A stretch of 64,000 nt of DNA, from positions 25,319 to 89,318 of the forward strand of contig CAMVOS010000006.1 of the NCBI GenBank assembly GCA_947169185.1. Direction: 5' to 3'. The translations under genes were made by a program, and so were the position numbers. Positions within the stretch are counted from its first letter, which is position 1; each line of letters begins with the position of its first letter. This stretch comes from an uncultured Prevotella sp. (GTDB lineage Bacteria; Bacteroidota; Bacteroidia; Bacteroidales; Bacteroidaceae). A model generated the notes under the pieces. It saw nothing but the letters and a program-made list of their open reading frames with translations. It was not told the origin of the DNA and did not search any database. Below are positions 36,487 through 47,200 of this stretch, in pieces.

Positions 36487-38433
36487 ATGGACAAAATTTT
36501 TGAAGCGTTAAGCAACAATGGCTTCGCTACAGCGGACTATTTGGTCTTTGCTATCTACATTGTTATCCTTGTTGGTATGGGACTGTTCTTGTCGCGTACC
36601 AAAAAGGGCGAAGAGAAATCGTCAACCGACTACTTCTTGGCAGGTAACACCCTGACTTGGTGGGCTGTTGGTGCATCACTCATTGCCGCCAACATCTCAG
36701 CTGAACAATTTATCGGTATGTCTGGTTCGGCATTCGCATCAGGTATCGCTCCTGCTGCTTACGAGCTGATGGCTGCCGCCACACTGCTGGTAGTAGGTAA
36801 GTTCCTGTTGCCATTGATGATTAAGAAGAAAATCTTTACCATTCCTCAGTTCCTGCGCGAGCGTTACAACTGGGGTGTAGGTTTCGCCTTCTCGCTGTTA
36901 TGGCTGTTCCTCTATGTATTCGTTAATCTGACATCAGTAGCATGGCTGGGTGCCCTAGCAATTCAGCAGATTCTCGGTCTGCCTACCGACATGACAATTA
37001 TGGTAGCAGGTATCGAAATCGACCAGGTTCGCATGTGCATCATCCTGTCGCTGTTCATCATCGCCGGTGTTTACTCTATCTATGGCGGTCTAGCATCCGT
37101 GGCTTGGACTGACGTGATGCAGGTGACCTTCCTCGTTGGTGGTGGTCTGATTACTGCTTACGCTGCACTGTCTGTCATTGGTGACGAGATGGGCTTAGGA
37201 GGAGCTTGGGACGCACTGACCCACATCAAGGACTATCTGGCGCAGAATCCGGCCGACAAGCACTTTAACCTCGTGGTAACCCGTAATGTTGATGCCTATC
37301 CTGTTGTTCAGGACGACCCCTTCTTCACTAATCCTGGTATCGTACTGATTTTCGGTGCCCTGTGGCTTACCAACCTGGGATACTGGGGTTTCAACCAGTA
37401 TATCATCCAAAAGGGTCTGGCAGCCAAGTCACTCGACGAGGCTAAAAAGGGTATGGTATTCGCAGCCTTCCTGAAAATTTTGATTCCTTTCATCGTATGT
37501 ATCCCCGGTGTTTGTGCCTTCTACATTATGAATGCTCCTGAGTGTGATGCCCTGCGCGAGACACTTGCCGGCTCAATCTCTCGTTCCGACGACGCTTATC
37601 CTTTCCTCATCCGCAACTTCACACCTACCGTAGTTAAGGGTCTGAGTTTTGCTGCACTCGCTGCTGCCGTTATTTCTTCACTGGCTTCGATGTTCAACTC
37701 TACCTCCACCCTCTTCACGATGGATATCTACAAACAGTTCATCAATAAGAACGCCTCTGAGAAGAAACTCGTAAACGTTGGTCGTCTGACTTCTGTCACC
37801 GCGTTGATTATCGCTCTGATTGCTGTTTATCCGTTGATGGGCGGTATCGATCAGGCCTTCCAGTTCATTCAGGAGTATTCTGCCTTCGTTTATCCCGGCG
37901 TCGTCGTCATCTTCGGCCTCGGTCTGCTGTGGAAGCGTGCCAGCGGTACTGCTGCTGTTGTCTGCGCTATCGGTACTTTCGCGTTCTCAATTATTTACAA
38001 GTTCGCGTTCCCCGACATGCCATTCCTGGTACGTTCAGGCATTGTGTTCATCTCGCTGATTATCCTGTTCGTTTGGATTTCACTAAAGAGCAAGAAGTCT
38101 GTTCCTGCTGACGAGCTTGACGCAAATACTATTAAGACTCAGCTGATGTGGAGCCGCATCATGTTTATCATTGCTGCCGTTTCACTGGCACTCTGCATTG
38201 GCGGTTTCTTCAGCGAGCCTCTGCACATTCTCGGCTTCGAGGGCGCTATGATTTTCTTTGCAGCCATCACGGCCACCATCGGTATCTACCTGCGTTCGAA
38301 CGCCCTGGACAAGGTTCAGGATCCGAAGCTGGTATCTATCGACCTGGACATCTTCCATACCGACAAGGTGTTCAACATCGGCGCTATCGGTGTTATCGTT
38401 ATCCTGACTGTTCTCTACATTGCTCTGTGGTAA
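36487..38433 (+). CDS. Sodium/sugar symporter (SSS family), probable arabinose uptake
   Basis: 648-residue inner-membrane protein with about 14-15 hydrophobic segments of the solute:sodium symporter family. The N-terminal part contains DYFLAGNTLTWWAVGAS and NISAEQFIGMSGSAF, the sodium and sugar site region of SGLT-type proteins. It lies between the exported mutarotase and the arabinose regulator, with gaps of 51 and 12 bases, so L-arabinose is the likely substrate, as for AraP of B. thetaiotaomicron. Length is normal. Confidence 0.9.
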   Translation: MDKIFEALSNNGFATADYLVFAIYIVILVGMGLFLSRTKKGEEKSSTDYFLAGNTLTWWAVGASLIAANISAEQFIGMSGSAFASGIAPAAYELMAAATLLVVGKFLLPLMIKKKIFTIPQFLRERYNWGVGFAFSLLWLFLYVFVNLTSVAWLGALAIQQILGLPTDMTIMVAGIEIDQVRMCIILSLFIIAGVYSIYGGLASVAWTDVMQVTFLVGGGLITAYAALSVIGDEMGLGGAWDALTHIKDYLAQNPADKHFNLVVTRNVDAYPVVQDDPFFTNPGIVLIFGALWLTNLGYWGFNQYIIQKGLAAKSLDEAKKGMVFAAFLKILIPFIVCIPGVCAFYIMNAPECDALRETLAGSISRSDDAYPFLIRNFTPTVVKGLSFAALAAAVISSLASMFNSTSTLFTMDIYKQFINKNASEKKLVNVGRLTSVTALIIALIAVYPLMGGIDQAFQFIQEYSAFVYPGVVVIFGLGLLWKRASGTAAVVCAIGTFAFSIIYKFAFPDMPFLVRSGIVFISLIILFVWISLKSKKSVPADELDANTIKTQLMWSRIMFIIAAVSLALCIGGFFSEPLHILGFEGAMIFFAAITATIGIYLRSNALDKVQDPKLVSIDLDIFHTDKVFNIGAIGVIVILTVLYIALW

Positions 38434-38445
38434 TACAATAAGGTA

Positions 38446-39123
38446 ATGACAACGTATTATAAAGAATTTCAGAAAGTCTTGCTGTCTGTTGACTGCATCA
38501 TCTTCGGCTTCGATAACAACAAGCTAAAGATTCTCGTCGGTCGCAGACAGTTGGACCCTGGTCGCGGCGAATGGAGTCTCTACGGAGGCTTCGTTCGTAG
38601 TGACGAGAGTCTCGACGAAGCCGCTAACCGCACGCTCAAAGAACTGACGGGACTGCATAAAATCTATATGCGCCAAGTGGGAGCCTTTGGCAGCATCGAT
38701 CGTGACCCAGGCGAACGTGTGGTCTCGGTGGCTTACTATGCGCTAATCAATGTCAATGAATATGACGACAAACTGCGTCTGGAACACGGCGTAGATTGGG
38801 TGGACGTCGACAAGATGCCCGCCATGTATTCCGACCATAACGAGATGGTAAAACGAGCCATCAAGCTGATGCGCGACAAGATCAAAACGCGCCCCATCAG
38901 CTTCCAGCTACTGCCCCCGCTCTTCACGCTCACCCAACTGCAGCGTCTATACGAGGCTGTCATTGGCGAAGACGTGGACAAACGCAACTTCCGCAAGCGC
39001 ATCAAAGAGATGGATTATATTGAGAAGACTGACTTAATCGACAAAAACCACTCCAAACGTGGTGCTGCCCTCTACCGTTTCAACAAGAAGGCGTACGACG
39101 AAGACCCGAACTTTAAACTGTAA
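38446..39123 (+). CDS. AraR-type transcriptional regulator (degenerate Nudix plus winged helix)
   Basis: 225 residues. Residues about 10-140 form a Nudix fold. The Nudix box keeps G-FVRSD-E, but the REUxEE core reads RTLKEL, losing two catalytic glutamates, so it should bind a ligand rather than cleave one. The C-terminal part (about 150-225) is a winged-helix domain ([13 protein letters not shown], then NFRKRIKEM). This is the NrtR-related design of the Bacteroidetes AraR, which senses L-arabinose and controls ara genes. It sits inside the ara operon. Confidence 0.88.
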   Translation: MTTYYKEFQKVLLSVDCIIFGFDNNKLKILVGRRQLDPGRGEWSLYGGFVRSDESLDEAANRTLKELTGLHKIYMRQVGAFGSIDRDPGERVVSVAYYALINVNEYDDKLRLEHGVDWVDVDKMPAMYSDHNEMVKRAIKLMRDKIKTRPISFQLLPPLFTLTQLQRLYEAVIGEDVDKRNFRKRIKEMDYIEKTDLIDKNHSKRGAALYRFNKKAYDEDPNFKL

Positions 39124-39131
39124 TTAAACAA

Positions 39132-39830
39132 ATGTTAGAAGAACTTAAAGAAAAGGTTTTCAAGGCCAATCTCGACCTTGTAAAACATAATTTGGTGATA
39201 TTCACTTGGGGCAACGTCTCGGCTATCGACCGCGAGAAAGGCCTCGTAGTTATCAAGCCCAGTGGTGTGGAGTACGATGTCATGAAGGCTTCGGATATGG
39301 TGGTCGTAGACCTTGAGACCGGTAAAGTCGTCGAGGGTGACCTCAACCCCAGTAGCGACACACCGACTCACCTCGTGCTGTATAAGGCATTCCCTGAGCT
39401 GGGTGGCATTGTCCACACTCACTCGACCTACGCCACCGCCTGGGCACAGGCCGGTAAAGACATTCCCAACATAGGTACGACACATGCCGATTACTTCCAC
39501 GACTGCATTCCCTGCACCGATGCTATGACTGCCGACCAGATGCCGGAATACGAGCACAATACAGGAGTCGTCATTGTCAATCGTTTCCTCAATGGAGAAA
39601 TCAATCCTGTCCACACACCTGCTGTACTGGTGAAGAACCACGGCCCATTTGCATGGGGAAAGGATGCCGACCAAGCTGTCTATCATGCTGTCGTCACAGA
39701 GCAGGTTGCCAAGATGGCATACATCTCGTTCACACTCAATCCGGAAACGACAATGAATCCGCTACTCGTAGAGAAACATTTTTCACGTAAGCATGGTCCC
39801 AATGCCTATTACGGTCAGAAAAAGAAGTAA
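39132..39830 (+). CDS. araD: L-ribulose-5-phosphate 4-epimerase
   Basis: 232-residue class-II aldolase-fold enzyme linking arabinose breakdown to xylulose 5-phosphate. [10 protein letters not shown] and KPSGVEYD bind the substrate phosphate. [15 protein letters not shown] supplies two zinc His ligands, and a third lies in [10 protein letters not shown]. Length matches E. coli AraD. Start eight bases after the regulator gene and 23 bases before araA. Confidence 0.95.
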   Translation: MLEELKEKVFKANLDLVKHNLVIFTWGNVSAIDREKGLVVIKPSGVEYDVMKASDMVVVDLETGKVVEGDLNPSSDTPTHLVLYKAFPELGGIVHTHSTYATAWAQAGKDIPNIGTTHADYFHDCIPCTDAMTADQMPEYEHNTGVVIVNRFLNGEINPVHTPAVLVKNHGPFAWGKDADQAVYHAVVTEQVAKMAYISFTLNPETTMNPLLVEKHFSRKHGPNAYYGQKKK

Positions 39831-39853
39831 TCAAGAATAGAAACTTAAAGTAT

Positions 39854-41392
39854 ATGAAAGCATTCGATAATTTAGAGATTTGGTGGGTGACTGGTGCACA
39901 GTTGCTTTACGGAGGCGACGCAGTCGTAGCTGTCGATGGGCACTCAAAGGAGATGGTTGAGGGCCTGAACAACAGTGGCATCATCCCCATCAAGGTAGTA
40001 TATAAGGGCACAGCCAACAGTTCTAAGGAAGTAGAGGATGTGATGAAGGCAGCCAACAACGACGACAAGTGCGTAGGTATCATCACTTGGATGCACACCT
40101 TCTCACCAGCCAAGATGTGGATCAAGGGTCTTCAGGCCTTGCAGAAACCTCTGCTCCACTTCCACACACAGTATAACGCCGAGATTCCCTGGGCAACGAT
40201 GGACATGGACTTCATGAACCTCAACCAGAGTGCTCACGGTGATATCGAGTTCGGACATATCTGCACCCGTATGCGTGTTCCTCGCAAGGTGGTTTGCGGC
40301 TACTGGAAGGACGAGGCAGCTCAGAAGCAGATTGCCGTATGGGCTCGCGTAGCTGCTGGTGTTGCTGATGCCAAGAACGTTCGCTGTCTGATGTTCGGTA
40401 TGAACATGAACAACGTAGCCGTTACCGATGGTGATCGCGTAGAGTTCGAGCAGCGTCTGGGCTACCACGTAGATTACTATCCAGTATCATCTCTGATGGA
40501 GTATTTCAAGAAGGTTACTGATGCAGAGGCTGATGCCCTCGTTGAGGAGTACAAGAAGGAGTACACCATCAAGATCGACGAGAGTGGCGAAGAGGTTTAC
40601 TGGGAGAAGGTTAAGAATGCTGCTAAGGCAGAAATCGCTCTGCGTCGCGTACTGAAGGACGAGGGTGCTACAGCTTTCACTACTAACTTCGACGACTTGG
40701 GTGATGCTGACATCAACGATCCTAACTTCGTAGGATTCGATCAGATTCCAGGTCTCGCTTCTCAGCGTCTGATGGCCGAGGGTATCGGTTTCGGTGCCGA
40801 GGGTGACTGGAAGACAGCTTGTCTGTATCGTTCTCTCTGGGTGATCCAGCAGGGCATGCCTACAGGATGCTCATTCCTCGAGGACTACACCCTTAACTTC
40901 GCTGGCGATCGCTCTTCATGTCTGCAGAGCCACATGCTCGAGGTTTGTCCGCTCATCGCTTCTGATAAGCCAAAGCTCGAGGTTCACTTCCTCGGCATCG
41001 GTATCCGCAAGCAGCAGACAGCCCGCCTCGTGTTCACATCAAAGACAGGTCGTGGTATCAAGGCTACTGTTGTAGACCTCGGCAACCGCTTCCGTCTGAT
41101 TTCTCAGGAGGTAGAGTGCATCGAGCCGAAGCCAATGCCAAATCTTCCTGTTGCCAGCGCTCTCTGGGTTCCACAGCCTACATTCGAGATTGGTGCTGGT
41201 GCATGGATCCTCGCTGGTGGTACGCACCACAGCGCGTTCTCTTACGACATCACCGAAGAGTACTGGGAGGACTTCGCAGAGATGCTGGGTCTGGAGTATG
41301 TCAAGATCAACAAGGATACCAAGATCTACGATTTCAAGCAGCAGCTCCAGAACAATGAGATTTATTACATGTTGAACAAAGCTCTGAAATAG
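39854..41392 (+). CDS. araA: L-arabinose isomerase
   Basis: 512-residue enzyme converting L-arabinose to L-ribulose, using a divalent metal. The N-terminal motif EIWWVTGAQLLYG, the GIITWMHTFSPAKMWI segment, GFGAEGDWKTACL with a metal-site Glu, and GGTHHSAFSYD with the conserved His pair near the C terminus identify it. Length is the family norm. It is three bases from the kinase gene. Confidence 0.96.
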   Translation: MKAFDNLEIWWVTGAQLLYGGDAVVAVDGHSKEMVEGLNNSGIIPIKVVYKGTANSSKEVEDVMKAANNDDKCVGIITWMHTFSPAKMWIKGLQALQKPLLHFHTQYNAEIPWATMDMDFMNLNQSAHGDIEFGHICTRMRVPRKVVCGYWKDEAAQKQIAVWARVAAGVADAKNVRCLMFGMNMNNVAVTDGDRVEFEQRLGYHVDYYPVSSLMEYFKKVTDAEADALVEEYKKEYTIKIDESGEEVYWEKVKNAAKAEIALRRVLKDEGATAFTTNFDDLGDADINDPNFVGFDQIPGLASQRLMAEGIGFGAEGDWKTACLYRSLWVIQQGMPTGCSFLEDYTLNFAGDRSSCLQSHMLEVCPLIASDKPKLEVHFLGIGIRKQQTARLVFTSKTGRGIKATVVDLGNRFRLISQEVECIEPKPMPNLPVASALWVPQPTFEIGAGAWILAGGTHHSAFSYDITEEYWEDFAEMLGLEYVKINKDTKIYDFKQQLQNNEIYYMLNKALK

Positions 41393-41395
41393 TAT

Positions 41396-42982
41396 ATGAC
41401 AGCAAAACAGACAATCGAAGCTGGTAAGGCCATTCTCGGTATCGAGTTTGGCTCTACCCGCATCAAGGCCGTCCTCATCGACGAGGACAATAAGCCCATC
41501 GCACAGGGCTCACACGAGTGGGAAAATCAGTTGGTAGACGGTCTCTGGACCTATTCTACCGAAGCCATCTGGTACGGACTCCAGGACTGCTATGCCGACC
41601 TCCGCAAGGATGTCCAGAAGCAGTACGACTGCGAGATCGAAGCCCTTGCTGCCATCGGTTTCACAGCTATGATGCACGGCTACATGGCTTTCAACGAGAA
41701 GCAGGAGATCCTCGTGCCCTTCCGCACCTGGCGTAACACCAACACAGGTAAGGCTGCTGCCGAGCTCTCTAAGCTCTTCAACTACAACATCCCTCTCCGT
41801 TGGAGCATCAGCCATCTCTATGAGGCTATCCTCGACAACGAAGAGCACGTCAGCGACATCAAGTATCTCACTACCCTCGCAGGTTATGTTCACTGGCAGG
41901 TTACGGGTCAGTTCGTTCTCGGCGTAGGCGACGCATCAGGTATGATTCCTGTCGATCCGGCCACCAAGACCTACGATGCAGAGATGGTTAAAAAGTTTGA
42001 CGAACTCATCGCACCGAAGGGATTCTCTTGGAAGCTGCTCGACATTCTTCCGAAGTCTCTGAATGCGGGCGAGAACGCTGGATTCCTCACACCAGAGGGA
42101 GCCAAGAAGCTCGACGTCAGCGGACACCTGAAAGCTGGTATCCCCGTTTGTCCTCCAGAGGGCGATGCAGGTACAGGTATGGTTGCCACCAACGCTGTTA
42201 AGCAGCGCACAGGTAATGTCAGCGCAGGAACATCCTCATTCTCCATGATTGTTCTCGAGAAGCCGCTCAGCAAGCCTTACGAGATGATCGATATGGTAAC
42301 CACACCTGACGGCAGTCTCGTGGCAATGGTTCACTGTAACAACTGTACCAGCGATATCAACGCCTGGGTAAACCTCTTTAAGGAGTATCAGCAACTGCTT
42401 GGCATCAAGGTTGATATGAATGAACTTTATGGCAAGCTGTTCAACAAGGCACTCGAAGGCGATACCGACTGCGGTGGTCTGATGGCCTACAACTATGTCA
42501 GTGGTGAGCCTGTAACAGGTCTAGCTGATGGTCGTCCCCTCTTCGTTCGCTCTGCTAACGATAAGTTCAACCTGGCCAACTTTATGCGTGCCAACCTTTA
42601 TGGTGCCATTGGTGTGCTGAAGATTGGTAACGACATCCTGTTCAAGGACGAGAAGATCAAGGTTGATCGCATCACAGGTCATGGCGGCTACTTCAAGACG
42701 CCTGGCGTAGGTCAGCGCATGCTGGCTGCTGCACTGAACAGCCCCATCAGCGTGATGGAAACTGCTGGCGAAGGTGGTGCTTGGGGTATTGCCCTGTTGG
42801 CTGGCTACCTTATTAATAATAATGGTAAGAATCTGGCCGACTATCTCGAGGATGTTGTCTTTGCAGGCAACACCGGTATCTCTATCGCTCCTACTGTCGA
42901 GGATGTTGCCGGTTTCGAAAAGTACATCGAGAACTACAAGCGCTGTCTGCCCATCGAACAGGCAGCTGTCGCCAATAAGTAA
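41396..42982 (+). CDS. araB: FGGY carbohydrate kinase, probable L-ribulokinase
   Basis: 528 residues of the FGGY family: N-terminal phosphate loop ILGIEFGSTRIKAVLID, and the ATP-domain motif RITGHGGYFKTPGVGQRMLAAAL. By sequence alone it could be called xylulokinase-like, but its place directly after araD-araA and the absence of another kinase in the operon make L-ribulokinase the better call. Bacteroidetes AraB enzymes belong to this branch and differ from E. coli AraB. Cytosolic. Confidence 0.87.
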   Translation: MTAKQTIEAGKAILGIEFGSTRIKAVLIDEDNKPIAQGSHEWENQLVDGLWTYSTEAIWYGLQDCYADLRKDVQKQYDCEIEALAAIGFTAMMHGYMAFNEKQEILVPFRTWRNTNTGKAAAELSKLFNYNIPLRWSISHLYEAILDNEEHVSDIKYLTTLAGYVHWQVTGQFVLGVGDASGMIPVDPATKTYDAEMVKKFDELIAPKGFSWKLLDILPKSLNAGENAGFLTPEGAKKLDVSGHLKAGIPVCPPEGDAGTGMVATNAVKQRTGNVSAGTSSFSMIVLEKPLSKPYEMIDMVTTPDGSLVAMVHCNNCTSDINAWVNLFKEYQQLLGIKVDMNELYGKLFNKALEGDTDCGGLMAYNYVSGEPVTGLADGRPLFVRSANDKFNLANFMRANLYGAIGVLKIGNDILFKDEKIKVDRITGHGGYFKTPGVGQRMLAAALNSPISVMETAGEGGAWGIALLAGYLINNNGKNLADYLEDVVFAGNTGISIAPTVEDVAGFEKYIENYKRCLPIEQAAVANK

Positions 42983-42993
42983 AACTTTGGCTG

Positions 42994-44154
42994 ATGAAGA
43001 AACTTCTGATAGTAGCCATTGGTTTCATCACTTTGACGTCCTCTTCGTGTCGTGCAGAACACACGAAAGGAACGACAGAGACTACTACTATTCAGCAGGC
43101 TGAGGAACACCACCTCAGCTTGCTGATTGCTGGTGACCTGATGCAGCATGGTCCGCAGATCAATGCAGCCCTGCAGAAGGACGGCAGCTACAACTACGAT
43201 GAGTGTTTTGCACGCATCCGCCCTGAAGTGGAACGTGCCGATGTGGCTATTGGCAATTTCGAAGTGACGCTAGGTGGTAAGCCTTACACCGGTTATCCCC
43301 AGTTCCGTGCACCCGATGAGTATTTGCAAGCTTGCATCGACGCCGGTTTCGACATTCTGCTCACAGCAAACAACCACTGTCTGGACAGTCGCAAGTCAGG
43401 ACTCGAGCGTACCATCATGATGATGGACTCGTTGCGTGTGCCCCATCTTGGCACCTACGTCAACGAGCAGGAGCGTCAGAAACAGTATCCGTTCTTGCTT
43501 GAACGTAACGGACTGCGCATCGTGCTGCTGAACTTTACCTACGGCACTAATGGTATTCAGGTGCAAGCGCCCAACGTAGTGAACTATATGGATACCGTCC
43601 AGATTCGTCGCGATATCCAGGCTGCTAAGCTAATGAATCCCGATGTCATCATTGCCCTGCCCCATTGGGGAATAGAGTATCAGCTGTTGCCCTCACAGCA
43701 GCAGCGCGATATGGCACGATGGCTCATCGACAACGGTGTCGACCACGTCATTGGCGGACATCCGCACGTTGCCCAGCCTTTGGAGCTGACACCAGACAGT
43801 TGCCATCTCGTAGCATGGTCAATGGGTAACGTGGTGAGCAACCAGTCGAAGCCCAACACTTATGGTGGCTACATGGTGCGCATGGAGTTTACGAAGACGG
43901 TTCGTCCAGGCATCGTGCCCACAATTACCGGCAAGAAGAGCGTCACACGTCTGAGTGATTGTGGCTATACGCTCTACTGGGTTAGTCGTCCTACTGACAA
44001 CAACCGTCAGCATAACTACCGCATCCTCCCCATCGACGAGCCCGACAGCGTGATGACTGTTATCGAACGAAAGAATCGCAATGCCATTCGTACCTCTATG
44101 CGCCAACTGATGGAGCACCACACGGTTGGTATCAGCGAATACACCTTTAAGTAA
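42994..44154 (+). CDS. CapA-family lipoprotein (metallophosphatase-like)
   Basis: 386 residues. The signal MKKLLIVAIGFITLTSSSC is a lipoprotein signal with Cys19 lipidated. The rest is the CapA/PgsA fold: LLIAGDLMQHGPQ, IGNFEVTLGG, LTANNHCLDS, LPHWGIEYQ and VIGGHPHVAQP supply metal-binding residues. Relatives act in poly-gamma-glutamate or surface polymer metabolism, but no partner cap genes occur here. It follows araB by 11 bases and may be read from the ara operon without sharing the function. Confidence 0.88.
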   Translation: MKKLLIVAIGFITLTSSSCRAEHTKGTTETTTIQQAEEHHLSLLIAGDLMQHGPQINAALQKDGSYNYDECFARIRPEVERADVAIGNFEVTLGGKPYTGYPQFRAPDEYLQACIDAGFDILLTANNHCLDSRKSGLERTIMMMDSLRVPHLGTYVNEQERQKQYPFLLERNGLRIVLLNFTYGTNGIQVQAPNVVNYMDTVQIRRDIQAAKLMNPDVIIALPHWGIEYQLLPSQQQRDMARWLIDNGVDHVIGGHPHVAQPLELTPDSCHLVAWSMGNVVSNQSKPNTYGGYMVRMEFTKTVRPGIVPTITGKKSVTRLSDCGYTLYWVSRPTDNNRQHNYRILPIDEPDSVMTVIERKNRNAIRTSMRQLMEHHTVGISEYTFK

Positions 44155-44190
44155 GCCATAAGTTAATTTGTAGAAAAAGCTTTGTTTTTC

Positions 44191-44221
44191 TTGGCTGTTT
44201 GCTCACTTATTCGTATCTTTG
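44191..44221 (+). promoter_or_regulatory. Promoter of metH-metF
   Basis: TTG (44191-44193), 20 bases, TATCTTTG (44214-44221). The metH ATG is 22 bases downstream. The short leader leaves no room for a cobalamin or SAM riboswitch. Confidence 0.7.
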
Positions 44222-44242
44222 CATCGCAAAAACTAAGTGACA

Positions 44243-47200
44243 ATGGACATTAAAGCCAGTTTAAGACAACGCATACTCATACTGGATGGTGCGATGGGCA
44301 CCAAAATACAAGCTTCGGGACTAACAGCTGAAAGCTATCATCTGGGACATTTTAAGGAATGGTCCGTGTCTCTTGTGGGCAACAACGATGTGCTCTGCCT
44401 GACGGCTCCTGAAGTTATCCGAAAGATTCACGAGCAATATATCGAGGCTGGTGCCGACATCATCACGACGAACACCTTTTCTGCCAACCGTATCAGTCAG
44501 AAAGAATACGGTTGCGAGAATCAAGCACGCGAGATGGCGTTGTCTGGTGCACGCATTGCAAGAGAGGCTGCAGATGGTAAGAATGTTTTCGTCGCAGGTT
44601 CTATGGGTCCCACGTCGAAATCGCTCTCTCTGGCTTCCGATATGAACGACCCAGGCAGTCGTAACATCACTTTCGACGAGATGGCTGCAGCCTATGAGGA
44701 ACAGGCTGAGGCACTCATTGATGGAGGCGTTGACCTGCTGTTGTTGGAGACTTGCTTTGATGCACTGAATGCCAAAGCAGCCATCTATGCCATCGAGCGT
44801 ATCAACGAACGAAAAGAAATAGAGATACCCCTGATGGTGTCTGCCACCATTAACGATCGCAGCGGACGCACGCTGACAGGTCAGACCTTAGAGGCTTTCT
44901 ACATCAGCATCAGCCACTACCCCAACCTATTGAGTTTCGGACTGAACTGCTCGTTTGGTGTGACGGATCTGCGTCCGTTTGTCGAACAATTGTCGAGCTA
45001 TCTCCCAGTACATCTCTCGCTCTATCCTAATGCAGGTTTGCCCAACGAAATGGGCGAATACGACGAGTTGCCAGCTTATACGGCCAGTCATCTGCGCCAG
45101 ATGGCAGAGGCAGGATTGCTGAATATTGCAGGTGGCTGTTGTGGAACTAACGAAGAACATATCCGTGCTATCAGCGAAGCACTAAAAGACCTACAGCCAC
45201 GCGCATTGGCTAATGCAGACCAGCGCATGTGGCTCTCAGGTTTGGAGCCATTGCTGGTTGATAAGGAGACACGCAACTTTACGAATGTTGGCGAACGTAC
45301 CAACGTGGCAGGCTCACGTAAATTTGCACGATTGATAGCTGAAAAGCAGTATGACGAAGCGCTGAGCGTAGCACGCCATCAGATAGAAGGTGGGGCTTCC
45401 ATCATCGATATCAATATGGACGATGCCATGCTCGACAGCCAACAGGAGATGCAGACCTTCTGTCGTTATATATCGAACGACCCAGGCGTAAGCCGTGCCG
45501 TACTGATGATCGACTCGTCAGACTGGTCCACCGTTTTGGCAGGATTAAAAAATACGCAGGGTAAATGCATCGTCAACTCCATCAGTCTGAAGAATGGCGA
45601 GGACGACTTTATCAGCAAGGCCAAAGAGTTGCGCAGACTTGGAGCTGCTGTCGTGGTAATGGCCTTCGACGAAGAAGGACAAGCCACCACATACGAACGA
45701 AAGATTGCTATTGCGGAACGTGCCTACAAACTGTTGACAGGCATTGGGCTCCCACCGCAAGACATTATCTTCGACGTCAATATCCTATCCGTAGGCACAG
45801 GACTAAAAGAACACCAAGCATATGGTGTAGACTTCATCCGCGCTATTGGTTGGATTAAGAAAAAACTGCCACTGAGCAAGACCAGCGGAGGTGTCAGCAA
45901 TCTGTCGTTCAGTTTCCGTGGTAATAATAAGGTACGCGAGGCCATGCACTCCGTATTCCTCTATCACGCCATTCGCGAGGGTCTTGATATGGCCATCGTC
46001 AACCCTGGCATGCTACAGGTGTACGACGACATCGAGCCCACACTACTCAAGGCTGTCGAGGACGTCATTCTGAATACGGACAACGAAGCCACCGAACGCC
46101 TGATAGCCATCGCCTCTACCGTTCTCGCTGATTCAGCCACTACTCCCGCAGGTTCTCCTGTGGGCCCATCCTGGCGCAACAACACCATCGAAGAACGCTT
46201 AACCTACGCTTTGAGCAAGGGTGACAACAGTCACTTGGCAGACGATATCCCTGAAGCATTGGAAAAGTATGGACGTCCCATTGACGTCATCGAACAACCA
46301 CTGATGCAGGCTATGGAACATATTGGCCTGCTGTTTGGCGAAGGTAAGATGTTTTTGCCCCAGGTGGTGAAGTCAGCCAAAGTGATGAAAGATGCCGTTG
46401 CCTTCCTGCAGCCTTACATCGACCAAGAACAAGGCGCACAAAAGACAGAACGCCCATGCGTAGTGTTGGCCACTGCCAATGGTGACGTACATGACATCGG
46501 TAAGAATATCGTTGGCATCGTGCTAGGCTGTAATGGTTTCGATGTCGTAGACCTTGGCGTGATGGTACCCAATGAAACAATTCTAGAAGAAACGCGCAAG
46601 CGCAAGCCCTGTCTGGTAGGACTCAGCGGACTCATTACCCCGTCATTGAAAGAGATGGAACTGTTGTGCCAGCTCTTCCAACGTAAAGGACTTACGGTAC
46701 CCATTGTTGTTGGAGGTGCCACCACTTCTGCAGTACATACTGCTGTCAAGTTGGCTCCGCTATACGATGGTTGTGTGGTGTATGGTGGCGATGCCTCGCA
46801 AACCTCCCTATTGGCTAAACATCTGCAGATGGATGCAAAAACGACGATAGCACAAGTCAAGGCTGAACAACAGACGCTGCGTGATGCCTACGAAGAGCAT
46901 CATGCTCCGCTGACACCATACGTAGAAGCCAATAGTAAGGCGCCTCGTTTTGCGTATCAGCCTGCAACATACGTTCCTCAGACTTCGGACATCATCCCTC
47001 AGCTATCAGACATTCTGCCTTTCATCGATTGGCGTATGTTCCTGTTGTTTTGGGGCTTCAAGGGCGAGACTTTGCAACAGCTGTTGGTGAATCCAGAGGC
47101 AGAGCACACCTTGGAGGAAGGCAAGCAATACTTGCAACATGCCATCGAACAACAAACGATTCAGGTGCAGACGCTGGTACATTTCGAATCCGCCAAACGT

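Noticed and set aside
41396..42982. Xylulokinase (xylB) as the name for the FGGY kinase
   Set aside because: FGGY motifs alone do not settle the substrate. The araD-araA context and lack of xylA favour L-ribulokinase.
44165..44192. Terminator after the CapA gene
   Set aside because: The only stem is an A/T pairing around GCTTTG with no GC core, too weak to call.
44155..44242. Cobalamin or SAM riboswitch before metH
   Set aside because: The predicted leader is about 15 bases and the whole gap 88 bases, with no box or fold that fits either class.
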